DNA from: Bryobacterales bacterium | Lineage (GTDB): Bacteria; Acidobacteriota; Terriglobia; Bryobacterales; Bryobacteraceae | DNA length: 12,959 nt | Direction: 5' to 3' | NCBI GenBank assembly: GCA_003517725.1 | Contig: DOZZ01000217.1 | Location: forward strand, 10,640 to 23,598 | Notes under the pieces: model-generated | What the model saw: only the letters and a program-made list of their open reading frames with translations | Databases searched by the model: none | What the model was told of the DNA's origin: nothing | Translations under genes and position numbers: made by a program | Shown here: positions 1 through 7,549 of the stretch, in pieces | How positions within the stretch are numbered: the stretch's first letter is position 1 | Layout of the letters: every line of letters starts with the position of its first letter

Positions 1-128
1 TCGCGCGATCGCTCGCTTCCACGCGCCAGCAGCGCGGCCGGTTGATACCGTGCGGCATTGAGGGCCAGCGCCTCGAAGTAAGCGCGGCCGTAGTTTGAGC
101 CGCCAATTAGAATCCGCAAAGGATGCAC
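1..128 (-). CDS. Thiazolinyl imide reductase-like oxidoreductase (5' fragment)
   Basis: Only the first 42 codons are in the window; the gene runs off the left edge. Reading begins at a GTG (126-128 on the plus strand) preceded by AGGA at a 5-nt spacing, with an in-frame TAA four codons upstream, so the start is well constrained. The fragment opens with a Rossmann-type strand and turn (RILIGGSNYGRAYFEAL). About 15 residues later comes LLARGSERSR. From memory, both the spacing and the LLAxGSxRSR signature match thiazolinyl imide reductases such as YbtU/Irp3 of yersiniabactin and PchG of pyochelin synthesis. These NAD(P)H enzymes of the Gfo/Idh/MocA fold reduce an enzyme-bound thiazoline to a thiazolidine. 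The gene is divergent from the receptor and TOMM cyclodehydratase genes, which is consistent with thiazoline chemistry at this locus. A generic Gfo/Idh/MocA oxidoreductase is the alternative, since the catalytic part is not visible. Confidence 0.68.
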   Translation of the reverse strand, partial: MHPLRILIGGSNYGRAYFEALALNAARYQPAALLARGSERSR

Positions 129-185
129 GCTGATCCTAATTTACAAGGGAAATAGCGGAATCCTTGCTAGTATTGTTACTCACCT
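129..185. promoter_or_regulatory. Divergent intergenic region, probable promoters for both sides
   Basis: This 57-bp gap lies between two divergent starts and is clearly richer in A+T than the genes beside it, so promoters for both directions should lie here. TAGTAT at 168-173 could be a -10 box for the plus strand, but no good -35 sits at the right distance, and the ATG at 186 has no clear Shine-Dalgarno sequence. On the minus strand, AGGA just before the GTG start is a plausible ribosome binding site. No operator, Fur box or riboswitch could be recognised. Confidence 0.35.
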
Positions 186-3100
186 ATGCATCGACTGCGG
201 GCCCTTCCGTTACTGCTTTCGATCTTTGTCTCGAGCGTGGCTCACGCCGCCGACCCGACGGGCAGCATCGTCGGAACCATCTTTGATCCCAGCGGCAACG
301 TCGTGAGTGACGCGGCTATCGAGGTCCGGAACCAGGAAACCAACGCTGTCCGCGAGACACAGACTACCGCGGCCGGGGATTATTCAGTTGCCCTGTTGCC
401 GCCCGGCTTATATCAGGTAACTATTGCGAAGCCCAACTTCCGGCGTGAAGCGCATGACGGCATTCAAGTGAATGTCGATTCCATCGTGCGCGTCGATGCT
501 GCGCTCCAACTGGGCGCGATGGAGCAGACCATCGTGGTGAATGACCAGCCGCCGCCCATCGATACTGAATCTTCCACGCTCGGCAGCGTAGTGGAGCGCA
601 AACAGATTCGCGACCTGCCTCTGAACGAGCGCAACTTCATCAGCTTCACTCTGCTGGTGCCTGGCGCGCAGTTGCCGCCCGACGGCTCGCAAAATTCGGT
701 CTACGGCGCCACCGTGGCGGTCAACGGCGCGCGCGAGCAGTCCAACAACTTCCTGCTGGATGGCACGGATAACAACGACTCCGCCATCAACCACTACAGC
801 ATGCTGCCGTCAGTCGATGCGATCCGCGAGTTCCAGGTGCAGTCGAGCAACTCCTCGGCCGAGTTCGGACGCAGCGGCGGCGCGCAGATCAACGTAGTGC
901 TCAACAGCGGCACCAATCGGGTGCATGGCACGGCGTTCGACTTTTTCCGCAATCGCCATCTGGACGCCCGCAACTTTTTCGACCAAGGCCGCGACATCCC
1001 ACGCTACGACCGCAATCAGTTCGGCGGCACTGTGGGCGGCCCCATCCGGCGCGATCGCACGTTCTTCTTTTTGTCCTATGAGAGCCTGCGTCTGCGGCAG
1101 GCCATCACGCGCGGCGCAACCGTGCCGTCGCAGGTTCAACTGGCGGCCGCGTTGAATGCCGTGCCGTCCGCGCAGCGCAATCCCGCGGGGCTGGCAGCGC
1201 TGCAACTATACCCGGCGGCCAACGCGGGCGCGAACCTGCAGACCTCGAACAGCTTCATCGGCGCGCCGGTGCTGCGCGATACCACGCACCAGCCGCTCAT
1301 CAAGCTCGATCACGAGATCGGCCCGAACGACCGGCTCTCGGCGCACTACGGTTTTTACGATACCGACATGCTGTCGCCCTACGATCCGTTCACGGCGTTC
1401 ACCAGTCTCCCCGGCTATGGCGATTTTTACCGGAACCGCGGCCAAAACCTGGGGCTGACTTATACCCACATCTTTTCCGGGCAGCTGATCAATGAACTGC
1501 GGCCTGGCTTCAATCGCGCCAGCGGCGCCATCGTTCAGCAGAGCAACGGCGCCGACCATAGCCGTGAACTCGGCTTTCCCGAGGGCTCACTGAACGCGCG
1601 CGATCGCGGCTATCCCGAACTGGTCATCTCCGGCTTCGATTCCATCGGCGAACCCTATAACACCCCCCAAAGCCGCCATGGCAGCACCTTTCAAATAGCC
1701 GACACGCTGGCCTGGAATAGCGGCCGGCATCAGATGAGGTTCGGCGCGGACGTGCGGCGCGTGCGTCTGAACTTTTTCCTGGATGGCCTGTCGCGCGGCG
1801 AGTGGATTTTCGTCGGCGCGTTTACCGGCGATCCGCTGCAAGATCTGCTGCGCGGTTTGCCGGTGGCCGCCATCACGACCTTCGGCGCGACCGACACCGG
1901 CATCCGCACCACGTCGCAGAACTATTTCGTGCAGGACGACTTCCACGTTTCGCAGCGCTTCACTGTGAACGCCGGCTTGCGCTACGAGTACAACAGCCCG
2001 CCGGTCGACATCCGCAACCGCCTCAGCGTGCCCGATTTCAGCAGCCGCTCGGCCACCTGCACGCCCGTGCCCGACTGCCAGTTTCTAATCGCGGGCACCG
2101 GCTCCATCCCGCGCGCGACTTACCCCGGCTCGCCCCGCAATTTCGCGCCGCGCATCGGTTTCGCGTGGCGTCCCACGGCTTCGAATCGCTTCGTCGTGCG
2201 CTCGGCCTACGGCATCTTCTACGACGTCGGAATTCTGAATTTCAACGTCGCGCCGCGTTTTAATCCGCCCTTTTTCGGAGCGCATCTGTTCCTGAACGAC
2301 GGTGTGCGCAATATCCAAAGCATCGTGCAGGTCTCGCCCACCGGCAGTCCCGTCGATCCGTCGTTCATCTCGCCCGACTATCATGACGGCTACCTGCAGC
2401 AGTGGAACTTCGACATCCAACACGAAATAGCGGCGGGCACGGTGCTCGATGTCGCCTATGTCGGCAGCAAGGGAACGCACCTGATCGATACCAGGAACTT
2501 CAACCAGCCGCGGCCGGGGGGCGCTCCGCCGTATCCGCAGTTCGGGCCCGCGCAGGTCTACGAGTCGGAGGCCAACAGCAGCTATCAGTCGCTGCAGGTG
2601 CGCGGCGAGCGGCGCTTCGACAAAGGCCTGATGTTCCTGGCCTCGTACACCTGGTCGAAGTCGCTCGACGACGCTTCCTCGCTCTTCGCGCCCGCCACCG
2701 AACCGTCGTTCCCGCAGGACTCGCTCAATCTGCGGGCCGAGCGCGCCCGCTCCAGCTTCGACGCCGCGCACCGTTTTGTGCTGAGCTCCATCTACGATCT
2801 GCCCTTCGGCTTCCAGGCCTCCGGCATCCTCAGCCTGCAGACCGGCCATCCCTTTACGGTGAACCGCGCGATCGATCAGAGCGGCACCGGAACCTTTGTG
2901 CTGGCGCATGCCGATCGGCCCGACCAGATCGCCGATCCGTTTCAAGCCGGTCCCGTGCCGTCCAGCAGCAACCCTGCGTGCCGCACCACGCAATCGCAAG
3001 GCGGGCTCGCCGCCGACAGCGTGCGTACTCCCGGGAGCTGGTTCAACCCGTGCGCGTTCGATGCGGCGCCGGGCCGCTTCGGCAATGCCGGTCGCAATTC

Positions 3101-3335
3101 GCTGACCGGCCCCGCATTCGCGAATCTGGATTTCGCCGTGCTCAAGAATTTCGCGCTGCGCGAGACCCAGCGCGTGCAGCTGCGGCTCGAGGCCTTCAAT
3201 CTGCTGAACCACCCCAACTTCGACACGCCCGACCGCGTCTACGATTCGCCCAATTTCAGCAAGGTGCTGTCGTCCAATGCTTATGGCGTGAAGCCGCCGC
3301 GGCAAATTCAGATCGCGCTCAAGTATATCTTCTAA
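186..3335 (+). CDS. Oar-type TonB-dependent receptor with carboxypeptidase-regulatory-like domain
   Basis: Outer-membrane beta-barrel receptor of 1049 residues, expected to import or bind a large ligand using TonB energy. A signal peptide covers residues 1 to about 21 (hydrophobic LPLLLSIFVSS, then AHA before ADPTG). Residues about 25-115 form a carboxypeptidase-regulatory-like beta-sandwich (GSIVGTIFDPSG, then GDYSVALLPPGLYQV). Residues about 128-265 are the plug, with DLPLNERNF, NGAREQSNNFLLDGTDNND and FGRSGGAQINVVLNSGTN, all typical of acidobacterial Oar-like proteins. The rest is rich in barrel strands and ends in an aromatic residue (ALKYIF), as outer-membrane proteins do. No TonB box was identified. 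The stop lies 3 nt before the TOMM cyclodehydratase start, so the two are probably co-transcribed. Such receptors are numerous in acidobacteria and most have unknown ligands; transport of the locus product is inferred only from position. Confidence 0.9.
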   Translation: MHRLRALPLLLSIFVSSVAHAADPTGSIVGTIFDPSGNVVSDAAIEVRNQETNAVRETQTTAAGDYSVALLPPGLYQVTIAKPNFRREAHDGIQVNVDSIVRVDAALQLGAMEQTIVVNDQPPPIDTESSTLGSVVERKQIRDLPLNERNFISFTLLVPGAQLPPDGSQNSVYGATVAVNGAREQSNNFLLDGTDNNDSAINHYSMLPSVDAIREFQVQSSNSSAEFGRSGGAQINVVLNSGTNRVHGTAFDFFRNRHLDARNFFDQGRDIPRYDRNQFGGTVGGPIRRDRTFFFLSYESLRLRQAITRGATVPSQVQLAAALNAVPSAQRNPAGLAALQLYPAANAGANLQTSNSFIGAPVLRDTTHQPLIKLDHEIGPNDRLSAHYGFYDTDMLSPYDPFTAFTSLPGYGDFYRNRGQNLGLTYTHIFSGQLINELRPGFNRASGAIVQQSNGADHSRELGFPEGSLNARDRGYPELVISGFDSIGEPYNTPQSRHGSTFQIADTLAWNSGRHQMRFGADVRRVRLNFFLDGLSRGEWIFVGAFTGDPLQDLLRGLPVAAITTFGATDTGIRTTSQNYFVQDDFHVSQRFTVNAGLRYEYNSPPVDIRNRLSVPDFSSRSATCTPVPDCQFLIAGTGSIPRATYPGSPRNFAPRIGFAWRPTASNRFVVRSAYGIFYDVGILNFNVAPRFNPPFFGAHLFLNDGVRNIQSIVQVSPTGSPVDPSFISPDYHDGYLQQWNFDIQHEIAAGTVLDVAYVGSKGTHLIDTRNFNQPRPGGAPPYPQFGPAQVYESEANSSYQSLQVRGERRFDKGLMFLASYTWSKSLDDASSLFAPATEPSFPQDSLNLRAERARSSFDAAHRFVLSSIYDLPFGFQASGILSLQTGHPFTVNRAIDQSGTGTFVLAHADRPDQIADPFQAGPVPSSSNPACRTTQSQGGLAADSVRTPGSWFNPCAFDAAPGRFGNAGRNSLTGPAFANLDFAVLKNFALRETQRVQLRLEAFNLLNHPNFDTPDRVYDSPNFSKVLSSNAYGVKPPRQIQIALKYIF

Positions 3336-3338
3336 AGC

Positions 3339-5276
3339 ATGGATTGCCCGCGGTTCAAAAGGCGCTACTGCGTTCGCGTCCTCGACGCCGAGAGCACGGC
3401 CGTTGTCTGGGAAACCGGCTACACCGTGCTGCACGGGCGCTTGACCGCGCTGCTCGCGCCGCACCTGCAGGGCGAGTACACGCTCGCCGAGATTCAGGCG
3501 CGGCTGAACGGAACCCTGAACGTGCTCGATATCGGCTACGGGCTGGCGCAGCTCTCACGCCTCGGCTATCTGGAAGAGCAGCCCGAGGCGGTCCGTATGC
3601 GCGTGATCGCCATGGGCGTCGATACGGCCTGGTTCGAAAGCCTGCTGCGCGCCGAGGGCGTGAATGTCGCGCCCGATGGCGACATCTGGGTTGCGGTGGT
3701 CGATCATTATCTCCATCCCGATCTTGAAGCGTTGAATCGCGCGGCGCTGGAGCGTCGCGTGCCCTGGCTGATGGTGAAGCCGGCGGGCGCGCTGCCGTCG
3801 TTCGGGCCCGTGTTCCGCCCGTTCGAAACCGCATGCTGGGAATGCCTGGCCGCGCGCCGCCGCGAGATGCCCGCGTATCGCTTGCTGGACGGACCGCCCG
3901 TCTTCGCCACAACACACCCGGGCGCGGCCGCCGCCGTCACCGCGATGGCCGCCGCCAGCGTTCTCAATTTGTCCCGCGCCTGCGAATTAGTCACGTTCGA
4001 TCCGGTCGCCTGCACTCTCGAGAAACATGCCGTCGTCCGCCGTCAGTACTGCTCGGCGTGCGGCGAACCGGCCCCTGCACAGGCCCGGCCTGTCATCCTC
4101 GAGAGCGCTGCGCCTGCAACCGCGAGCCATGAGCATCACATCAGCCCGGTCACCGGCATCGTCGCCAGCCTGCAGCGCACCGGTGACAATGTCTTCACCG
4201 CCGTCCATAACTTTGCGCTCACCTCGGGACGCAGTCCGCTGTCGCGCGGCGCGACCAGCGCCGGCAAGGGCCTCACGGAAGACCAGGCGCGCACCAGCGC
4301 TCTGTGTGAAGCGCTCGAACGCTACTCCGGCTGCTTTCGCGGCACCGAACCGCTAGTCACCAGTTCCTTCGATGCTTTGCGCGGCGCTATCCATCCCAAC
4401 GCCTGCATGCTGTTCAGCGCCGCCCAATATCGCGAGCGCGAGGCTTGGAACCGGCGCGAGGGCGAGTACAACTGGGTGCCGCAAGCCTTCGATCCGAGCC
4501 GCGCCATCGAATGGGCGCCGATGTGGTCCCTAACGCATCAGGAGTTCCGCTACCTTCCGGCGGCCTATTGCTACTACAACTATCCGCTGCCGGAAGACCA
4601 TGACTTCTGCCGCGCCGATTCGAACGGCAACGCGGCGGGCAACTCGCTCGAAGAGGCCATTCTGCACGGCTTCTATGAAGTCGTCGAGCGCGATGCCGCG
4701 GCGCTCTGGTGGTACACCCGCGTGCCGCGCCCGGCCGTCGAACTCGAAGTGGAGGCCATCAACCCTCTACGGGAGCGCATGGCACGGAGCGGCTGGAACG
4801 TGTGGGCCATCGACCTCACGACGGACTTCGACATCCCCGTATTCGCGGCCATGGCGCAGCGCGCGCGATCCTCCGATCCGCCGGCGCCTCTCGGATTCGG
4901 CGCGCACCTGGATCCGCGCGTCGCCTTGGGCAGAGCGTTCGCTGAGGCCAGCCAAGGCATCTCCTTAATGACCGACGATCGCCCGCCGCGCGTTTCCATC
5001 GGCGCCGATCCGGACGGCGCTTATTTGTGGCCCGCCGGCAACCCGGTCCGCTACAAACCGCGCTCTGGTGGTGACCTGAAAACCTGCATCGCCCGCGCCG
5101 CCAGGCTCGGGCTGGAGACGCTGGTTCTCGATCAGACTCGCGCCGATGTCGGCCTCCGCGTGGTCAAAGTGATCGTGCCGGGCATGCGCCACTTCTGGGC
5201 GCGCTTTGCCGAAGGCCGCCTCTACTGCACGGCGACGCCCGAAGCCGGGATGAATCCCGCGCACCTGGTGATCTGA
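3339..5276 (+). CDS. Fused TOMM cyclodehydratase (leader-binding/E1-like domain plus YcaO)
   Basis: Enzyme of 645 residues that should bind a ribosomal precursor peptide and use ATP to turn Cys, Ser or Thr into azolines. Residues 1 to about 85 look like the winged-helix leader-binding (RRE) part (starts MDCPRFKRR, with TLAEIQARL and LSRLGYLEE). Residues about 86-245 are the E1/ThiF-like part, with PWLMVKPAG, GPVFRPFETACWECLAARR and two zinc-type pairs, C166/C169 and C238/C241. The YcaO domain is about 265-645. It shows SAGKG (307-311), CEALER with E324 and E327, NGNAAGN (429-435) followed by EEAILHGFYEVVERD, GFGAHLDPR, and DQTRADVGL then VPGMRHFWARF. These are the nucleotide and magnesium-binding motifs of azoline-forming YcaO proteins. 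The C-terminus is odd: it ends NPAHLVI and lacks the usual proline-rich PxPxP tail. Start: ATG 3 nt after the receptor stop with a weak ribosome site, suggesting translational coupling. No precursor or SagB dehydrogenase is in the window. Confidence 0.93.
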   Translation: MDCPRFKRRYCVRVLDAESTAVVWETGYTVLHGRLTALLAPHLQGEYTLAEIQARLNGTLNVLDIGYGLAQLSRLGYLEEQPEAVRMRVIAMGVDTAWFESLLRAEGVNVAPDGDIWVAVVDHYLHPDLEALNRAALERRVPWLMVKPAGALPSFGPVFRPFETACWECLAARRREMPAYRLLDGPPVFATTHPGAAAAVTAMAAASVLNLSRACELVTFDPVACTLEKHAVVRRQYCSACGEPAPAQARPVILESAAPATASHEHHISPVTGIVASLQRTGDNVFTAVHNFALTSGRSPLSRGATSAGKGLTEDQARTSALCEALERYSGCFRGTEPLVTSSFDALRGAIHPNACMLFSAAQYREREAWNRREGEYNWVPQAFDPSRAIEWAPMWSLTHQEFRYLPAAYCYYNYPLPEDHDFCRADSNGNAAGNSLEEAILHGFYEVVERDAAALWWYTRVPRPAVELEVEAINPLRERMARSGWNVWAIDLTTDFDIPVFAAMAQRARSSDPPAPLGFGAHLDPRVALGRAFAEASQGISLMTDDRPPRVSIGADPDGAYLWPAGNPVRYKPRSGGDLKTCIARAARLGLETLVLDQTRADVGLRVVKVIVPGMRHFWARFAEGRLYCTATPEAGMNPAHLVI

Positions 5277-5281
5277 ACGCG

Positions 5282-7441
5282 CTACTTGACCCGGATCTTC
5301 ACCTGGTTTGAATAGGCGCTGACGGCATTGGCCGCGACATTGAACGCCTGCACCCGGTACAGATAGGTGCCGCGCGCAACCGACTGGCTGAAGGTCGTGG
5401 TGTTCGCCGCGGTTTGGCCCACGCGAACGAAATTCGTGGTGCCTGACGGAGCCCGCTCGATGTAGAAGCCATCCTCGTTGTTGCTATTGTCCTTCCAGGT
5501 CAGCTTGACCGCGCCCGAGGAGACCGAGGCGGTCAGGCTGCTCGGCGCCGCGATGGAAAAGGCGTTGGCCGTGATAGTTGCGGTGGCCGACGACGTCGCG
5601 CCCAGGCTGTCGGTAACGGTCAGCTTGGCCGTGTAGGTGCCGGCCGTGCTGTAGGTGTGAGAAGCCGTGACGCCGCTGGCCGTGACGCCATCGCCGAAGG
5701 CCCAGGCATAGCTGCTGATGGTCGCGCCTTGATCGGTGGAACCGGAGCCGTCGAAGGCCACGGTCACGGGCACGGTCCCTGAAGTGGGAGCGGCCGCGAT
5801 CACGGCGCTGGGAGTGGAGCCCGTGGCTTTGGCCAGAATAAAGAGCGTGTTGCTGAGCGCGGGCAGGGTAGCGCTCAGCGCGCCTCCGGTAAACGGCACA
5901 TCCGCCAGGCGCGTGATGGCGTTCGAGGCCGTCAATTGCCAGGCCTGCGCCGTGCCCGCGCCCGCGAAATTGCTGACGTTCAGGGTCACGGGCGTGTTGC
6001 CGGTCAGGTATTTGTTGATGACCATTACGGTGACGGCGCCGTCCGCCGTGCGCTGGGCGGCGAACGCCGCGACGTTATCAGGGTTGGCCGCGCTGGCCAG
6101 CACGCTGGTGTCCCCGAAGCCGTTCTTGTTGCCGTCGTAGTTGCGGTACATCTTCATCGCTTTGTAGGTCGGCGTGGTGGGGTCGGGCGTGGTCCAGCGC
6201 GTCGCCATGTCCAGCCCTTCGCGGCCGAAGATGCCGAAAATATCCGCCTGCGCCGTGGCCCCTCCGATGTAAGATTCGGCGCCCCAGTTGTACTCGGTGA
6301 TGGCCACCGGCGTTCCCGCGTAGTAATAGGTGTTGACCCAATTCTTCATGCGAGGAATCAGCTGCACTTTATCGTTGATCCAGCTTTGGTCCACGTAGTT
6401 CGGGTCCCACAACGAACGCGTCGAGGTGTTGCGCTTGAGTTGCGTGGCCGCACTGGTGTCGTTGCTAAACTCGCCGCCCTGCGGATAGAAATGCACGCTG
6501 AACACATCCAGATACTTGATGCCGGTGGTCGTGGTGGTCTGCTTCAACTGATTGAGGACCCACGGCAGGTAGTCCCAGCCGCCGTTGTTGGTGCGGTCCG
6601 GCAGGTAACTCCAGCCGTTCAGGTTCCCATACTGCTGGTCGTATCCACTATAAAAGTAGCCGCTCCAGCCCCACTCCTCGGGCCCGACGATGGACGCGCC
6701 GGGGTCGACGGCGCGAATCTTGCCGCCGAAATCGATAATCTTAGTGGCGATTTCCGACATCGTGGCGCCAGTAGGGTGCACGTCGCGGTGCGTGGAAAAC
6801 CAGATACTTGGCTCATTATCCAGAATGTAGTACTTTAACCCGCCATTGGCGGCTGTGCCCCAAGTGCTGACCAGATGCTGCGCCCATTGCTGCTGGAAGG
6901 TGGAGTCGGTCGACACGTTCGCGTCGTTGGGGTCGTTCCCGGTCACATTCGCGCCCGAGGTCAGCACACCGTTGCCGGCGTCGGGGAACCACTGGGCATC
7001 GTTGCCGGTCTGCGCGCCGTATTTCGCGATGGAGAAGCTGGCCAGTTTGCTCCGGCTCGCCCCCACCTTCGCTACCCAGCCGATCATCGGGATCGTCAGC
7101 ATGGCATCGGCGCCGGCGGTTTTGCTCATCCAAAAGAACGTGTCGCCGCGCTCGCCGGGCGTGCTGCTCGAGTCGGCGATGCTCTCGTAATACCAGTCGT
7201 TGCCGCGATTATCACCGTTAATCTGCCAGTTGTAGCGCGTCGTATTGTTGCCGCCGTAGCGGTTCACCGGGCAGTTCAAGTCCGGCAGCGTCGTGGCGTT
7301 TCCATAGGCCACGCCATACACGTTCGGGTTAATAAGATGACGGTTAGCATTGACGTCAACGCTAAGCGTAACGGCGGGGTTTTGAGCCAGGCACGCGAAC
7401 GAGGAGAACGCCAGGCACGCTAGCATTCGAAGAGACGGCAT
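5282..7441 (-). CDS. Secreted glycoside hydrolase family 44 with PKD and Fn3 domains
   Basis: Predicted secreted endo-beta-1,4-glucanase or xyloglucanase of 719 residues. A signal peptide is present (MPSLRMLACLAFSSFACLA, cleavage near 18-20). Residues about 25-430 form the GH44 TIM barrel: NRYGGNNTTRYNW near the N-terminus, then ILDNEPSIW with the likely acid/base E210, FSVHFYP, and ITEYNWGAES with the likely nucleophile E383. Residues about 440-540 form the C-terminal beta-sandwich usual in GH44. A PKD domain follows at about 543-629 (SSYAWAFGDG, HTYSTAGTYTAKLTVTD) and an Fn3 domain at about 630-719 (KLTWKDNSNNEDGFYIERA). Both modules are common in secreted polysaccharidases. The stop is only 5 nt from the stop of the convergent YcaO gene. 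No strong Shine-Dalgarno sequence precedes the ATG. Substrate choice between cellulose-type glucan and xyloglucan cannot be decided here. Confidence 0.9.
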   Translation of the reverse strand: MPSLRMLACLAFSSFACLAQNPAVTLSVDVNANRHLINPNVYGVAYGNATTLPDLNCPVNRYGGNNTTRYNWQINGDNRGNDWYYESIADSSSTPGERGDTFFWMSKTAGADAMLTIPMIGWVAKVGASRSKLASFSIAKYGAQTGNDAQWFPDAGNGVLTSGANVTGNDPNDANVSTDSTFQQQWAQHLVSTWGTAANGGLKYYILDNEPSIWFSTHRDVHPTGATMSEIATKIIDFGGKIRAVDPGASIVGPEEWGWSGYFYSGYDQQYGNLNGWSYLPDRTNNGGWDYLPWVLNQLKQTTTTTGIKYLDVFSVHFYPQGGEFSNDTSAATQLKRNTSTRSLWDPNYVDQSWINDKVQLIPRMKNWVNTYYYAGTPVAITEYNWGAESYIGGATAQADIFGIFGREGLDMATRWTTPDPTTPTYKAMKMYRNYDGNKNGFGDTSVLASAANPDNVAAFAAQRTADGAVTVMVINKYLTGNTPVTLNVSNFAGAGTAQAWQLTASNAITRLADVPFTGGALSATLPALSNTLFILAKATGSTPSAVIAAAPTSGTVPVTVAFDGSGSTDQGATISSYAWAFGDGVTASGVTASHTYSTAGTYTAKLTVTDSLGATSSATATITANAFSIAAPSSLTASVSSGAVKLTWKDNSNNEDGFYIERAPSGTTNFVRVGQTAANTTTFSQSVARGTYLYRVQAFNVAANAVSAYSNQVKIRVK

Positions 7442-7549
7442 TAGATTATTCTACGGTTTTACCGATAAATAGGGGTTATTTTTTACAATATTCCCACCGG
7501 GATCCGGTTTTTGGACCGCGCCGGCGATGCTGGTAAGCTCAAAGGTCGC
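7442..7549. promoter_or_regulatory. A+T-rich divergent promoter region between GH44 gene and pgk
   Basis: This 108-bp gap between two divergent genes is strikingly A+T-rich over about 7442-7493, against G+C-rich coding DNA on both sides. TACAAT at 7484-7489 could be a plus-strand -10 box for pgk, leaving a leader of roughly 55 nt; no convincing -35 was found. On the minus strand TAGAAT lies a few bases before the GH44 start and is too close to it for an ordinary -10. AAAGGT at 7541-7546 serves as the pgk ribosome binding site. Confidence 0.35.

Noticed and set aside
2085..3464. Antisense open frame of 459 codons opposite the TonB receptor's 3' half
   Set aside because: Arg/Gly/Ala-rich translation without domains, crossing the receptor/YcaO junction; explained by codon bias of the sense genes.
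5936..6838. Plus-strand open frame of 300 codons opposite the GH44 gene
   Set aside because: No family features, while the opposite strand carries the complete GH44 catalytic motifs.
7511..7513. Upstream TTG as the pgk start
   Set aside because: It would add 13 residues not found in the family; the ATG at 7550 has a ribosome site and gives the normal N-terminus.
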